Below are positions 58,401 to 64,000 of a DNA stretch of 64,000 nt, piece after piece. Position numbers and translations under genes: made by a program. The stretch comes from Sorex araneus. Taxonomy: Eukaryota; Chordata; Mammalia; Eulipotyphla; Soricidae. Under the pieces are notes generated by a model that was not told where the DNA came from, made no database searches, and worked only from the letters and a program-made list of their open reading frames with translations. The stretch is taken from positions 119,688,678 to 119,752,677 of the forward strand of contig NC_073307.1 in assembly GCF_027595985.1 (NCBI RefSeq), written 5' to 3'. Numbering within the stretch: the stretch's first letter is position 1; each line of letters starts with the position of its first letter.

Positions 58401-61400
58401 CCCGCCACCCCACTTGGGGCACGCCTCCAGCCACGAACCAGTCCTCCTTGGGCCCTCACCCTCAAGTTCCCAGAAAGAGAAGCCATGTAGTTCAACTGAT
58501 TATACTGCAGTCAGACGGGTTCATCTCCCAGCTCCATTCTTTCCCAGGTGTACACCCACCTACAATTTTTTTTTTTCCTTTTGCTTTCCAGGTCACACCC
58601 GGCGATGCACAGGGGTTACTCTGTGGCTCTGCACTCAGGAATTACTCCTAGCAGTGCTCGGGGGACCATATGGGATGCTGGGAATCAAACCCAGATCAGC
58701 TGCATGCAAGGCAAACGCCCTACCCGCTGTGCTACTGCTCCAGCCCCACCTACGAATTTTTTAATCAGAGATTTAGATCTTTGATTTTATACAGTGGAAA
58801 TAAATGCCTATCTCGGACAAACAATAAATCAAATACGTGGTCAATACCAGGAGTTCATCACTAGAATCTCTTAACAGGTATCTACGGGTCGCCGACATCA
58901 CACACAGCACGTGGCCACCGATACGGCACTAAAGCACAGACACTGGGCAGAACAAGACTGGATGGAAGGAAAGAGAGTTGCTGGGCGCGGTGACCATCAG
59001 CAGTGGCCACTGTGGAGCTATGCGTTAAGGAGTCGGATCAAATACTGGACCGGAACAAAGGCGATAGAATGGAAGTAGGGAAGCGGTCGGGATAAAAATG
59101 TGCATTTCTGAGATGAGAAGCAGACAGGTCTGGTTAAAAATAAGGAGCATCTGGAGGGTTAGGTCTTATGCTGGAAGACAGTTTAGATTCAGACTATGAG
59201 AAGTCTTTTTACTTTTTGCTTTGCCCAGCAATGTTCAGGGCTTCCTCTGGCTCTGTCCTCAGGAATCACTCGTGGCGGTGCTCGGGAGACCATATGGGAT
59301 GCTGGGATGTAAGCCAGGTCAGCAGCCACATGCAAGATAAACACCCTTCCACTGGACTATCGCTCTGGCCCCAGATTATGAGAAGTCTTTAGCAACAGGC
59401 TGTGTTTACAACGAAAGCTTTTAAGTCACAGATAATCAACAGAACGGGGAGCCTTTTCCTGTTCTGCCACACATTAACCACAGAGCTGGCCGTGCTGATC
59501 TGGTTTCCAATGAGTGTTGGTCTCCTGTTTCATCCCAAGACTATACTTCTATGACTGGCATGTCAGACAGCCCTTTATCTGGAACTGTGCAAGAGGTACT
59601 GGGTTAAAGCCAGTAAGACGATGACAGAAAAAATGAAAGACCCTCCCGCCTGAACTGTTACCGCTGAAGAGAACAGAAAAGGACCGACTTACCCTTAATC
59701 GAGGACACCTGGATTTGGCCAATACGCCCATAAATATGTCAGGGGCATTAAATTCTTGGAGAAATAGAGCGACATCCTGAAAATAAAAATCACAATTCAC
59801 ATGAATGCTGAATAGTCCCCTCTCCCCTTTTGGGCTACACCCAGCTGTGTTCTGGGCTGTCTCCTGGTTCTGCACTCAGGGCTCACTCTCAGCAAGCTCA
59901 GGGGACCAGGTGCCGTGCTAGGGATCAGACCTGGGTCAGTCGCATGCACTTGCCTTATCCGCTGCATTATTACTCTGTCCCCTTTAAATTCTGCAGGCTC
60001 AGCAACCACACAAATTTTAATTCCAGGGCCAGGAAAATAGCTCAAAGGGCTGAGGCACATACTTTGTATGTGGGAGGCCTGGGTTGGCCTTCCCAGCACA
60101 GCACGGTTACAGAATACCACCAGGAGCAACCCCTGAAAGTAGCCCCTGAGCACTGTGGAATGAGCTAGCCACACAGACCCCTAGGCCCCAGGGGAGAAAA
60201 ATTAATTCCATATATACCTCCCCTTTTTTGTCTGTTTGGGGCTACTCCCAATAGTACCCAGGACCTACTCCTGGCTCTGCCGCAAGCATCATTTCTAGCA
60301 GGGCACAGGGGGCCACACAGAGTGCCAGGGAATGCTCGGGATTGAAGCCAGACTGGCGACACGCAAGGCAAGTGGCCTACCCACTGTACTCTCTCTCCAG
60401 CCTCTCTATCTCCTTGTTTGAGACCAAATATTTAAAAAACAAAAAAAAAATTAAATGGGGCGAGGAAATGTGTCATAGACAAAAGCAGTCTTAGAGCCTC
60501 TGGAATGGTCCCAGGCGATGAAACAGTTCCAGAAGTCAATCTAAACTTGTCATGTTACAAAGACTTGTCCTCCCTTACTGGCCTGGTTACCTACCTTAGT
60601 GATCCACCGACTGAAAACTCTTATCAATTCACTCAAACACATTTGCTGTTTCCCAGGTATTATGCCAGAAACTGGAATAAAATAGCTGAGGAAAAGGCGA
60701 AAACATGGCATTCCTGTCTTCTAGGATGGTGTCTTCACCCCCGCCCCCAATCTGCAGGTGTCGAGAGGCCAAAAGCCAATGTCTACCACCTTGGTTATCA
60801 ACATGGGTCCCATGGCCAGAAATGCAGACAGCCCGTCTGCAGATACGAAGAGGCGGACAACGCTATTCTACAGATGAAAGCAGGAACAGGAAATAAGGGT
60901 ACTCCGACTGGGTCGTACCCCAAGTCAGAACCGGTGGCTTCTTTTCTTGGTTTGGGGGCCACTCTTGGCAGTGCTCAGGGCTTACTGCCGACTGTGTGCA
61001 CAGGGATCAGTCCTAGCAGTGCTCAGGGGATCGTATGCTGTGCTGGGGAATCAAACCCGGGCCTGCAGTGTACAAGGCGAGTGCCCCACCCCCCACTGTA
61101 CTATCTTTCCAGGCTCAGAGTCTGTGTTTCCAAATTCCTCAACAGGAAAAAATTCTGAACACACATAACTGTGCCAGTTGCCCAGCTCCTTCCTAGAGAT
61201 GCCCTGTACAGCTCCTAGGGGGACACTGCACAGGCCAGTGGCCCTGGAGTAGAGTGGTGGCCCAAATGCATTCGAACGTGGGTCCCCAAACTGACTCAGC
61301 CATGGAGATTTGTGTCAAATCTTGAATAAAACTAAATAAACTTCTATAAGCTTATATAAAATTAAGTTTCTGGCTATCTGTTGCCTCAGATTTTTCACCA

Positions 61401-62947
61401 AGCTTGCTTGAGGTGTATCTGTGAGAGCTTGGCGTGAAACTTAAAACGGTAATGCACTCAAGGAGCCCAAGAAGGGACTTCAAAGAGAGGAGAAGCAGAA
61501 TCCACTCAGACAAGGTGAGCTGCGTGAGTGCTAAGAGAGGCATGCACCGGGGCCAGGGACAGCACAGCAGGAAGGGCCCTGCCTCGCACACGCAGACACG
61601 GGATATACCACACAGGGTCCCCTGCACCTTCCCAGGGGTGATCCCTGAGTGCGGGGCCAGGAGTAAGCTGTGAGCACCAGCGGGTGGGGCTCCAAATTAA
61701 AACCAAACAGAACAAAGCATGAGCTAGATGCCAAACTACTGCTGCGCCTTTAGATTTATCAGAGAAGCAACTCTGAAGGGGTGACATTAAGAAAGGATTA
61801 AGGGGCTGGAGTGATAGTACAGCAGGGAGGGCATTTGCCTTGCATGCGGCAGATCCGTGTTCGATTCCCAGTATCCCATATCGTCCCCTGAGCACCACCA
61901 GGAGTAATTCTTAAATGCAAAGACAGGAGTAACCCCTGTGCATCGCCGGTGTGACCCAAAAAGCAAATAAAATAAAATTATATATATATATGCACATATA
62001 TAAGAAAGAATTAAAATCAATCTGAGAACAGAGACTGGATAACAGTGCGTTGTACAACGGTTTCCGTGAGAGCTCATAAGAGTTTTTAAATACCATTTCT
62101 AATAGCATACAAGAATATAAAAGAATCTAAGATAAGAATATAAATAGGGTCAGAGAGGTGGCTCAAATGGTAGGGCACAAGCTTCACTGTGCGATTTCTG
62201 AGGGTTGCTCCTTAGCACCTCAGGGAATGGCTCCAGGCTGCCAAGCACCTCGAGGGGTGGCAAACAAAACAATAAAATAGAAAACAGGATCCAAGAGACG
62301 ATAGAAGGGTTAAGGAGCTGTCTTGCTTACAAGCCACCAGCCCCTATTCAATGCCTCAAATAGCTCCTAAGCACTGTTGCGTATGGCTCAAACCCCAACC
62401 CCACAAAACAATAAATAAAAATAAAATAACAGGGGGCTGGAGCAATAGCACAGCAGGTAGGGTGTTTGCCTTGCACGCGGCCAACCTGGGTTTGATTCCC
62501 AGCATCCTTGAGCACCGCCTGGGGTAATTCCTGAGTGCAGAGCCAGGTGTGATCCAAAAAGCAAAAATAAATAAAATAAAGTAACAATGTTAAAAAAAAA
62601 TTCACCACCTCTGGGGGCCAGAACAATAGTACAACAGGTAGGGCATTTGCCTTGCACGAGGTTGACTCGAATTCAATCCCAATATCCCACATGGTCCCCT
62701 GAGCACTGAGAGGAAGAACTCCTGAGTACAGAGCCAGCAATAACCCCTGAGCAGGTGTGACAAAAAAAAAAAAAAACACCATCTTTTACCTTACAAGGTT
62801 TTTTTTTCAGTTTCAATCCAAACCTTTACTTACCTCATCCATCGACATATCCCATACTCGGCAAATTTCATTCTCCATTTCTTCATCCAGCTCCTTCTGC
62901 TGGTCCTCATCATCTGAGCTAGTTTTGGTGTCTTTGGGGCTAACAAG
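39892..62947 (-). CDS. SAAL1: Serum amyloid A-like 1 (SAAL1/SPACIA1), eleven coding exons, N-terminus outside window
   Basis: SAAL1 is a conserved, mostly helical armadillo-like protein linked in the literature to synoviocyte proliferation (SPACIA1); it is not a serum amyloid itself. Eleven minus-strand exons join without frame error into 429 codons plus a TGA stop (1290 nt). Human SAAL1 is 474 residues as I recall it, and the missing 45 match the N-terminus encoded beyond 64,000. Landmarks in order: acidic [128 protein letters not shown]-terminal [11 protein letters not shown]. Every exon is open and bounded by GT/AG, so the gene looks intact. Introns hold most of the repeats listed between 40 and 64 kb. 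Confidence 0.97.
40143..40297 (-). repeat. SINE-A next to the last SAAL1 exon
   Basis: CACACCTGGCAATGCACAGG ... CTATCGCTCCAGCCCCC, antisense, well preserved. Confidence 0.88.
40436..41490 (+). mobile_element. LINE-1-type 3' end with duplicated GC-rich cassette
   Basis: A GC-rich cassette (GAGCCAGGCTGTTTCACNYG ... TGAGCCTCACSSATGAG) occurs at about 40436-40630 and again at about 40842-41020. Then come CACATTTGATGGGGTTCAGA, a TATATA tract, AACATGTTAGTGATATC, GGTGGTGGGATGG and an AAATAAAATAA tail. The 40842-41490 part is colinear with 46308-46990. Confidence 0.65.
41565..41945 (+). repeat. Two SINE copies around a (GGGA)n microsatellite
   Basis: The tail of SINE 41565-41725 has expanded into (GGGA)n at about 41724-41802; a second SINE body occupies 41800-41945. 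The proline/serine-rich frames opposite are repeat artefacts. Confidence 0.85.
42073..42235 (+). repeat. SINE-C copy
   Basis: GGGCTGGAGAGACTCAAAGG, CTGCTCCGCATGTGGGAGCC and CAGCACCGGGTCTTCCAAGC, in the intron between SAAL1 exons. Confidence 0.65.
42420..42512 (-). CDS. SAAL1: SAAL1 exon: [19 protein letters not shown] segment
   Basis: 31 codons, phase 0 at both ends, acceptor CTTTAG|GAG and donor GTG|GTGAGT. It encodes [20 protein letters not shown] and then [11 protein letters not shown]. It is GC-richer than the other SAAL1 exons and more diverged from my recollection of human SAAL1. Confidence 0.92.
42600..43060. other. SAAL1 intron, unique; open frame not convincing
   Basis: A 114-codon plus-strand frame (42635-42979) overlaps SINE-like fragments and lacks homology I can name. 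I treat it as non-coding. Confidence 0.45.
43105..43965 (+). repeat. SINE copies and (GGAA)n microsatellite
   Basis: SINE fragments 43105-43232 and 43400-43622 flank a GA tract leading into about 25 GGAA units (43272-43370). A further SINE-A lies at 43800-43965. 43623-43798 is unique. Confidence 0.85.
44150..44332 (+). repeat. SINE-A just 3' of a SAAL1 exon
   Basis: GGGGCTGGAGCGATAGCACA ... GTGTGACCCAAAAAG + poly(A); close to consensus. Confidence 0.9.
44406..44602 (-). CDS. SAAL1: SAAL1 exon: [10 protein letters not shown] to NILQVLTK
   Basis: 197 nt, acceptor TGTACAG|TA and donor AAG|GTAAGA. It encodes [20 protein letters not shown], an S/T/E-rich loop ([19 protein letters not shown]) and [17 protein letters not shown]. 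The loop is the least conserved part relative to human as I recall it. Confidence 0.96.
44841..44888. repeat. GCGC(CA)n alternating tract
   Basis: GCGCGCGTGCGCGCGCGCAC-type sequence passes into (CA)n: strict purine-pyrimidine alternation in a SAAL1 intron. Confidence 0.9.
45008..45775 (-). repeat. Antisense SINE-A, SINE-B and SINE-A
   Basis: 45008-45152 SINE-A (TATACTCTCTCTCTAGCCCC end), 45308-45546 SINE-B (GTCCCATTGTTTATCG ... GTGCTCCAGTCC) and 45655-45775 SINE-A fragment missing its head. Confidence 0.8.
45776..46990 (+). mobile_element. Degenerate LINE-1 ORF2 end and 3'UTR
   Basis: 45820-46260 recalls the L1 ORF2 C-terminal region ([20 protein letters not shown] on translation; then CAACAAATTGTGCTG and GGATTAAAGACTTAAATGTT) with frames broken. 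46308-46990 is the GC-rich cassette plus 3'UTR shared with 40.8-41.5 kb, ending in AATAAAATAAAA. Antisense to SAAL1. Confidence 0.7.
46991..47535. repeat. SINE-C (plus) then two antisense SINE-A in tandem
   Basis: 46991-47110 SINE-C; 47140-47342 antisense SINE-A with (TTCA)n at its tail; 47345-47535 antisense SINE-A, near consensus. CAGAAGAAAA follows each of the two antisense copies (47341 and 47536), a likely target duplication around the second. Confidence 0.85.
47568..47905 (+). repeat. SINE pieces with a (TG)n/(CA)n tract
   Basis: A SINE head at 47568-47630 runs into CACACACA and then GTGTGTGCGTG (47636-47719). A second SINE body follows at 47730-47905. The histidine/threonine- and cysteine/valine-rich frames are repeat artefacts. 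Confidence 0.8.
47973..48161 (-). CDS. SAAL1: SAAL1 exon: [20 protein letters not shown] segment
   Basis: 189 nt, donor AAAG|GTAGGC. Frame requires the acceptor TTAAG|TACAGTGCC (AG at 48163-48162), which gives V-Q-C-P-D. A second AG five bases downstream (48158-48157) would break the frame. The exon encodes [39 protein letters not shown] and [10 protein letters not shown]. Confidence 0.94.
48249..48331 (-). CDS. SAAL1: SAAL1 exon: [10 protein letters not shown] to DEGIQAI
   Basis: 83 nt with acceptor CGTTCAG|T and donor TTG|GTAAGA. It encodes [20 protein letters not shown] and then DEGIQAI. The first T completes the arginine codon of the previous exon. Confidence 0.94.
48400..48880. other. 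Unique SAAL1 intron sequence
   Basis: No recognised element. Confidence 0.5.
48885..49200 (+). repeat. R2 copy
   Basis: GGGGTGCTGAAAGGAGATAA, GTCTGCCACAGAGGCAGGCA, GGGGACAATGGTGCGG, GGTGGAGGGATGGGTAC, CCAATCATGAACAGCTTTG, GTGATTCAACAAAAAAG. It shares the most sequence with the 54-kb copy. Confidence 0.8.
49289..49430 (+). repeat. ID-like tRNA-Ala head followed by CG/CA microsatellite
   Basis: GCTGGGTATGTGGCTCAGTG then GTAGAGTGGTAGAAT matches the 5' part of tRNA-Ala-derived ID-type SINEs, not the local SINE-A head. At 49354-49430 follow GCGCATGCGCACACACACGC and a long (CA)n. Confidence 0.6.
49530..49715 (+). repeat. SINE-A copy
   Basis: GGGGCCAGAGCAATAATGCA ... GGGTGTGTGCCCCCACACAC; moderately old. 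Confidence 0.8.
49716..50265. other. Unique SAAL1 intron sequence
   Basis: Contains a short AAAGATA tandem (49758-49778); otherwise nothing recognised. Confidence 0.5.
50268..50425 (-). repeat. SINE-A adjacent to a SAAL1 exon
   Basis: GGTTATACCCGGCGGTGCTC ... TTATCACTCCGGCCCC, antisense. Confidence 0.85.
50502..50682 (-). CDS. SAAL1: SAAL1 exon: [15 protein letters not shown] segment
   Basis: 181 nt, acceptor TTCTGCAG|TT and donor ACG|GTAGGT. It encodes [20 protein letters not shown], a charged loop ([12 protein letters not shown]) and [12 protein letters not shown] stop codon overlaps the donor, so read-through ends one codon after the splice site. Confidence 0.96.
50893..51365. repeat. 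Three SINE copies
   Basis: 50893-51035 plus (GGGGCGAGAGAGATAGTACA), 51090-51200 minus (degenerate) and 51215-51365 minus (GGGGCGCACTCGGCTGTGCT ... CTATCTCTCGAGGCCCC). Confidence 0.75.
52445..52712 (-). repeat. SINE-B in the retrocopy, 12-bp target duplication
   Basis: AAGCCTAATCTT at 52445-52456 and 52701-52712 brackets an antisense SINE-B at 52457-52700. Confidence 0.93.
52775..52966 (-). repeat. SINE-A in the retrocopy
   Basis: TTTTTGGGTCGCACCTGACA ... CTATCACTCCAGCCCC. CACATTGRTTTTC flanks both sides (52761 and 52966), marking the target duplication. Confidence 0.88.
53998..54085 (+). repeat. R2 3'-terminal fragment
   Basis: CTATGACTGAAACCCAATCA, TGAACAGCTTTGTAACTG and GGTTCAATAAAAAATAAT, directly after the retrocopy's right-hand target duplication. 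Confidence 0.75.
54174..54289 (-). CDS. SAAL1: SAAL1 exon: [10 protein letters not shown] to SSSTN
   Basis: 116 nt with acceptor GTGCAG|G and donor AATG|GTAAGT. It encodes [19 protein letters not shown] and then [18 protein letters not shown], phase 2 in and phase 1 out. Confidence 0.95.
54325..54500 (+). repeat. SINE-A between two SAAL1 exons
   Basis: GGGGCTGGAGCGATAGCACA ... GCGTGTGACCCAAAAGC. AAAAGTTGTATTTCA appears on both sides (54311 and 54499), the target duplication. Confidence 0.9.
54607..54666 (-). CDS. SAAL1: SAAL1 exon: [19 protein letters not shown]
   Basis: A 60-nt micro-exon, acceptor TTGTAG|CCAG and donor CAG|GTACGC. The first base completes the glycine codon of the previous exon and the last two (AG) begin an arginine codon completed by the next exon. 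Confidence 0.93.
55168..55575 (-). other. Unidentified 135-codon open frame in a SAAL1 intron
   Basis: The minus-strand frame includes [20 protein letters not shown] and [20 protein letters not shown]. No family I can name. Composition is protein-like and the first ~90 bp (55171-55263) recur at 56156-56247. No start context, splice sites or poly(A) tail that I can defend. It could be a retrocopy remnant or an old repeat. Confidence 0.3.
55785..55918 (-). repeat. SINE-A copy, old
   Basis: CACACCCAGAAGTGCTCAGG ... degenerate head. Confidence 0.65.
56100..56345 (+). repeat. SINE-A carrying a ~92-bp insert
   Basis: The head is at 56102-56155 (GGGCCAGCGAGACAGTATGG) and the body resumes at about 56240 (CCCCAGCACCACATATGGTT). 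The intervening 56156-56247 is a near-copy of 55171-55263. Confidence 0.85.
56914..56993 (-). CDS. SAAL1: SAAL1 exon: [10 protein letters not shown] to NNKNL
   Basis: 80 nt, entering at phase 0 (TTGGCAG|GAA) and leaving after GG (phase 2) at AGG|GTAAGT. The [17 protein letters not shown] run is typical of an armadillo-type helix pair. Too short to stand out as an open frame, but it fits both neighbours exactly. Confidence 0.93.
57141..58262 (+). mobile_element. LTR-like sequence, unclassified
   Basis: 57600-58060 has LTR-like order: GAGAGGTGTACTTTATACTC, a pyrimidine-rich CTCTCTCACTTTCTCTCCCT block, TAAAACCCTCC, GTGTTTTATTTCACTGC, then CTCCTGAAATTCTCTGCGAGG. A second pyrimidine-rich block ends CCCTATAATATATAC near 58255. 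Clear TG/CA ends and a target duplication were not found, so limits are approximate. Confidence 0.35.
58570..58748 (-). repeat. SINE-A copy
   Basis: CCAGGTCACACCCGGCGATG ... CTACTGCTCCAGCCCC. CACCTAC... at 58556-58562 recurs at 58747-58753. Confidence 0.88.
58754..59214. other. Unique SAAL1 intron sequence
   Basis: No recognised element. Confidence 0.5.
59215..59375 (-). repeat. SINE-A copy with short internal gaps
   Basis: GCTTTGCCCAGCAATGTTCA ... CTATCGCTCTGGCCCC. AGATTATGAGAAGTCTTT follows and a near match (AGACTATGAGAAGTCTTT) precedes, a target duplication. Confidence 0.85.
59693..59776 (-). CDS. SAAL1: SAAL1 exon: [10 protein letters not shown] to CPRLR
   Basis: 28 codons, phase 0 at both ends, acceptor TTTTCAG|GAT and donor AGG|GTAAGT. 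It encodes a conserved helical pair including [15 protein letters not shown], the start of the armadillo-like region. Confidence 0.95.
59838..60405. repeat. Three SINE copies
   Basis: 59838-59988 minus SINE-A, 60022-60172 plus SINE-C (AAAATAGCTCAAAGGGCTGA; ATACTTTGTATGTGGGAGGC) and 60235-60405 minus SINE-A (CTCTCTCTCCAGCCTC). Confidence 0.75.
60406..60950. other. Unique SAAL1 intron sequence
   Basis: A 217-codon plus frame (60505-61158) crosses it and then runs into a SINE. I see no homology, and its second half is SINE translation, so it is not called a gene. Confidence 0.45.
60955..61122 (-). repeat. SINE-A copy
   Basis: GGGGGCCACTCTTGGCAGTG ... CTATCTTTCCAGGCTC. Confidence 0.8.
61123..61548. 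other. Unique SAAL1 intron sequence
   Basis: No recognised element; AATAAAACTAAATAAA at 61325-61340 may be an old poly(A) tail. Confidence 0.45.
61550..62778 (+). repeat. Cluster of five to six plus-strand SINEs
   Basis: 61550-61705 (older), 61803-61985 (SINE-A, near consensus, tail extended by TATATATA), 62150-62275 and 62310-62400 (SINE-C-like, degenerate; GGTGGCTCAAATGGTAGGGC), 62433-62580 (SINE-A with an internal deletion) and 62615-62778 (older SINE-A). All are antisense to SAAL1 and close to its 62.8-kb exon. Confidence 0.8.
62834..62947 (-). CDS. SAAL1: SAAL1 exon: acidic segment (about residues 46-83)
   Basis: The exon has 38 codons, from [15 protein letters not shown] to VWDMSMDE, phase 0 at both ends. 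The acceptor is TTTCCGAAG|CTT after a pyrimidine tract and the donor is GAG|GTAAGT. The segment is strongly acidic ([16 protein letters not shown]). The preceding exon (human YSKHWLFGVLSGLIQ) was sought up to 64,000 and not found. Confidence 0.95.
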
Positions 62948-63033
62948 CTTCGGAAACACAAAGGAAGAAAAGAAATGAATAAATGGAACAAAACTGTCCA
63001 TAGTACTCAATTAAATGATCATTTTTGGAAATC

Positions 63034-63283
63034 ACAAAGATAGTGGACTGGAGAACAGCACAGCGGGTAGGGCATTTGCCCTGCATGTGGCCGACCCGAG
63101 TTCGATTCCTCCGTCCCTCTTGGAGAGCCCAGCAAGCTACTGAGAATATCCCGCCCACACGGCAGAGCCTGGCAAGCTACCCATGGCGTATTCGATATGC
63201 CAAAAACAATAACATGAAGACGATTACTGGTGCCTGCTCGAGCAAATCCATGAACAACGCGACGACAGTGCTACAAAGATAGT
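63034..63283 (+). repeat. SINE-B with 11-bp target duplication
   Basis: ACAAAGATAGT at 63034-63044 and 63273-63283 brackets a SINE-B (63045-63272; GGACTGGAGAACAGCACAGC head). The tail is a single ACAGTGCT unit. Confidence 0.93.
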
Positions 63284-63399
63284 AAGCAACAGAGTCACCT
63301 CAAAGCTTCTCTTGCAAAAGTCGTTTAAAAATATAGTACCCTGGGTAGAGTCATTCACTCAACACACATGGAGTAATGTTACTATGAGCTGTGGTAGAT

Positions 63400-63560
63400 G
63401 GAAGCTGGAGAAATAGTACAATGCTTTCCTTGCATGTGGCCAACCCTGGTTTGGTTCCTAGCACCACGTATGGTCCCAATACCTGCCAGGACTGAACCCT
63501 GCCAGGAAGAAGCCCTGAACACTGCTATTCGGGTCCCCAAGCCAAACAAACAAACAGAAA
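63400..63560 (+). repeat. SINE-A copy, old
   Basis: GAAGCTGGAGAAATAGTACA ... TCGGGTCCCCAAGCCAAACA. Confidence 0.7.
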
Positions 63561-64000
63561 AAAGTAATATGAAATTCCTTGCTTTCAAGCAGTTTGGGAT
63601 CAATAAAGGAAAACTGGTAAGCTGCTAACCACAGCAGAGGAAGCTAATTCATTCGAATTGAGGGCAAAGAGTGAGGGACCAATAATCTTGAAGTCTTGGA
63701 GAAGTTCAGGAAATTCTCTTGGAAGACATGTAAGCTAAGGAGTGTGTCGGGTAAAGGAAAGACTCCAGAACATGGCATCAGAGCTCCCAATGGGTTAAGT
63801 ACATTTCAGGAATGAAGAGCAAAGGAACATACAAAGCGCCCTGGATCCTGAATTCCAAACTAAGAAATTGTATTTTCTCCTCTAGGGAAAGGGAACTACA
63901 AGAAGTTCCCAAGGACACCCTTTATTTCTTCTTTTAATCTTAGAGAACTATTGTAGCAGCTATGTAGAAGATAGGCTGTCTGGGGCAGAGACTGAAAACT
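63561..64000. other. Unique SAAL1 intron sequence to window end
   Basis: No exon or repeat recognised. The upstream SAAL1 exons must lie beyond 64,000. Confidence 0.5.

Noticed and set aside
60505..61158. 217-codon plus-strand frame, the longest in the window
   Set aside because: The second half is SINE translation, the first half has no recognisable homology, and there are no splice or promoter signals.
298..63560. Dozens of tRNA-like box A/box B sequences as tRNA genes
   Set aside because: They are SINE heads: no acceptor stem pairing, multicopy, and followed by SINE bodies.
1..64000. CRISPR arrays, operons or phage/defence systems
   Set aside because: Intron-containing vertebrate genes and mammalian retroelements throughout; no regularly spaced direct repeats other than microsatellites.

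Overview
This is nuclear DNA of a placental mammal, most likely a shrew (Soricidae, Sorex-like). Two vertebrate genes can be read exon by exon. The rest is packed with one tRNA-headed SINE family whose head (box A near TAGCACAGCGGGTAGG, box B GGGTTCGATTCC) I associate with shrews. The species call rests on recall of that family, not on a database search.

Both genes lie on the minus strand, in the order known from human 11p15. TPH1 (tryptophan hydroxylase 1) occupies the left third. Its TATA/CCAAT promoter is near 17.7 kb, and its first three coding exons are at 11.6-11.7, 7.3-7.5 and 4.5 kb. The rest of the gene, including the iron-binding catalytic core, lies beyond position 1. SAAL1 (serum amyloid A-like 1) occupies the right 24 kb. 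Eleven coding exons from 62,947 down to the stop codon at 39,892 give 429 residues in one frame, with a consistent splice site at every junction. Only about 45 N-terminal residues lie beyond position 64,000. The 22 kb between the genes (about 17.8-39.9 kb) shows no convincing gene.

The non-coding sequence holds: about 90 SINE copies in three subfamilies (called SINE-A, SINE-B and SINE-C here); seven copies of a poly(A)-tailed repeat ending in a conserved AATAAA block (called R2); degenerate LINE-1 3' ends; a solo retroviral LTR with a perfect 6-bp target duplication; a 2.6-kb processed retrocopy inside a SAAL1 intron; two perfect hairpins; and several microsatellites. No CRISPR, prokaryotic operon or true RNA gene was found. 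I do not see a new multi-gene system. The unusual material is retrotransposon biology: nested and serial insertions, a duplicated retrocopy 3' end, a locally copied segment inside a SINE, a structure-preserving hairpin in SINE-B, and a strand bias of poly(A)-bearing elements.
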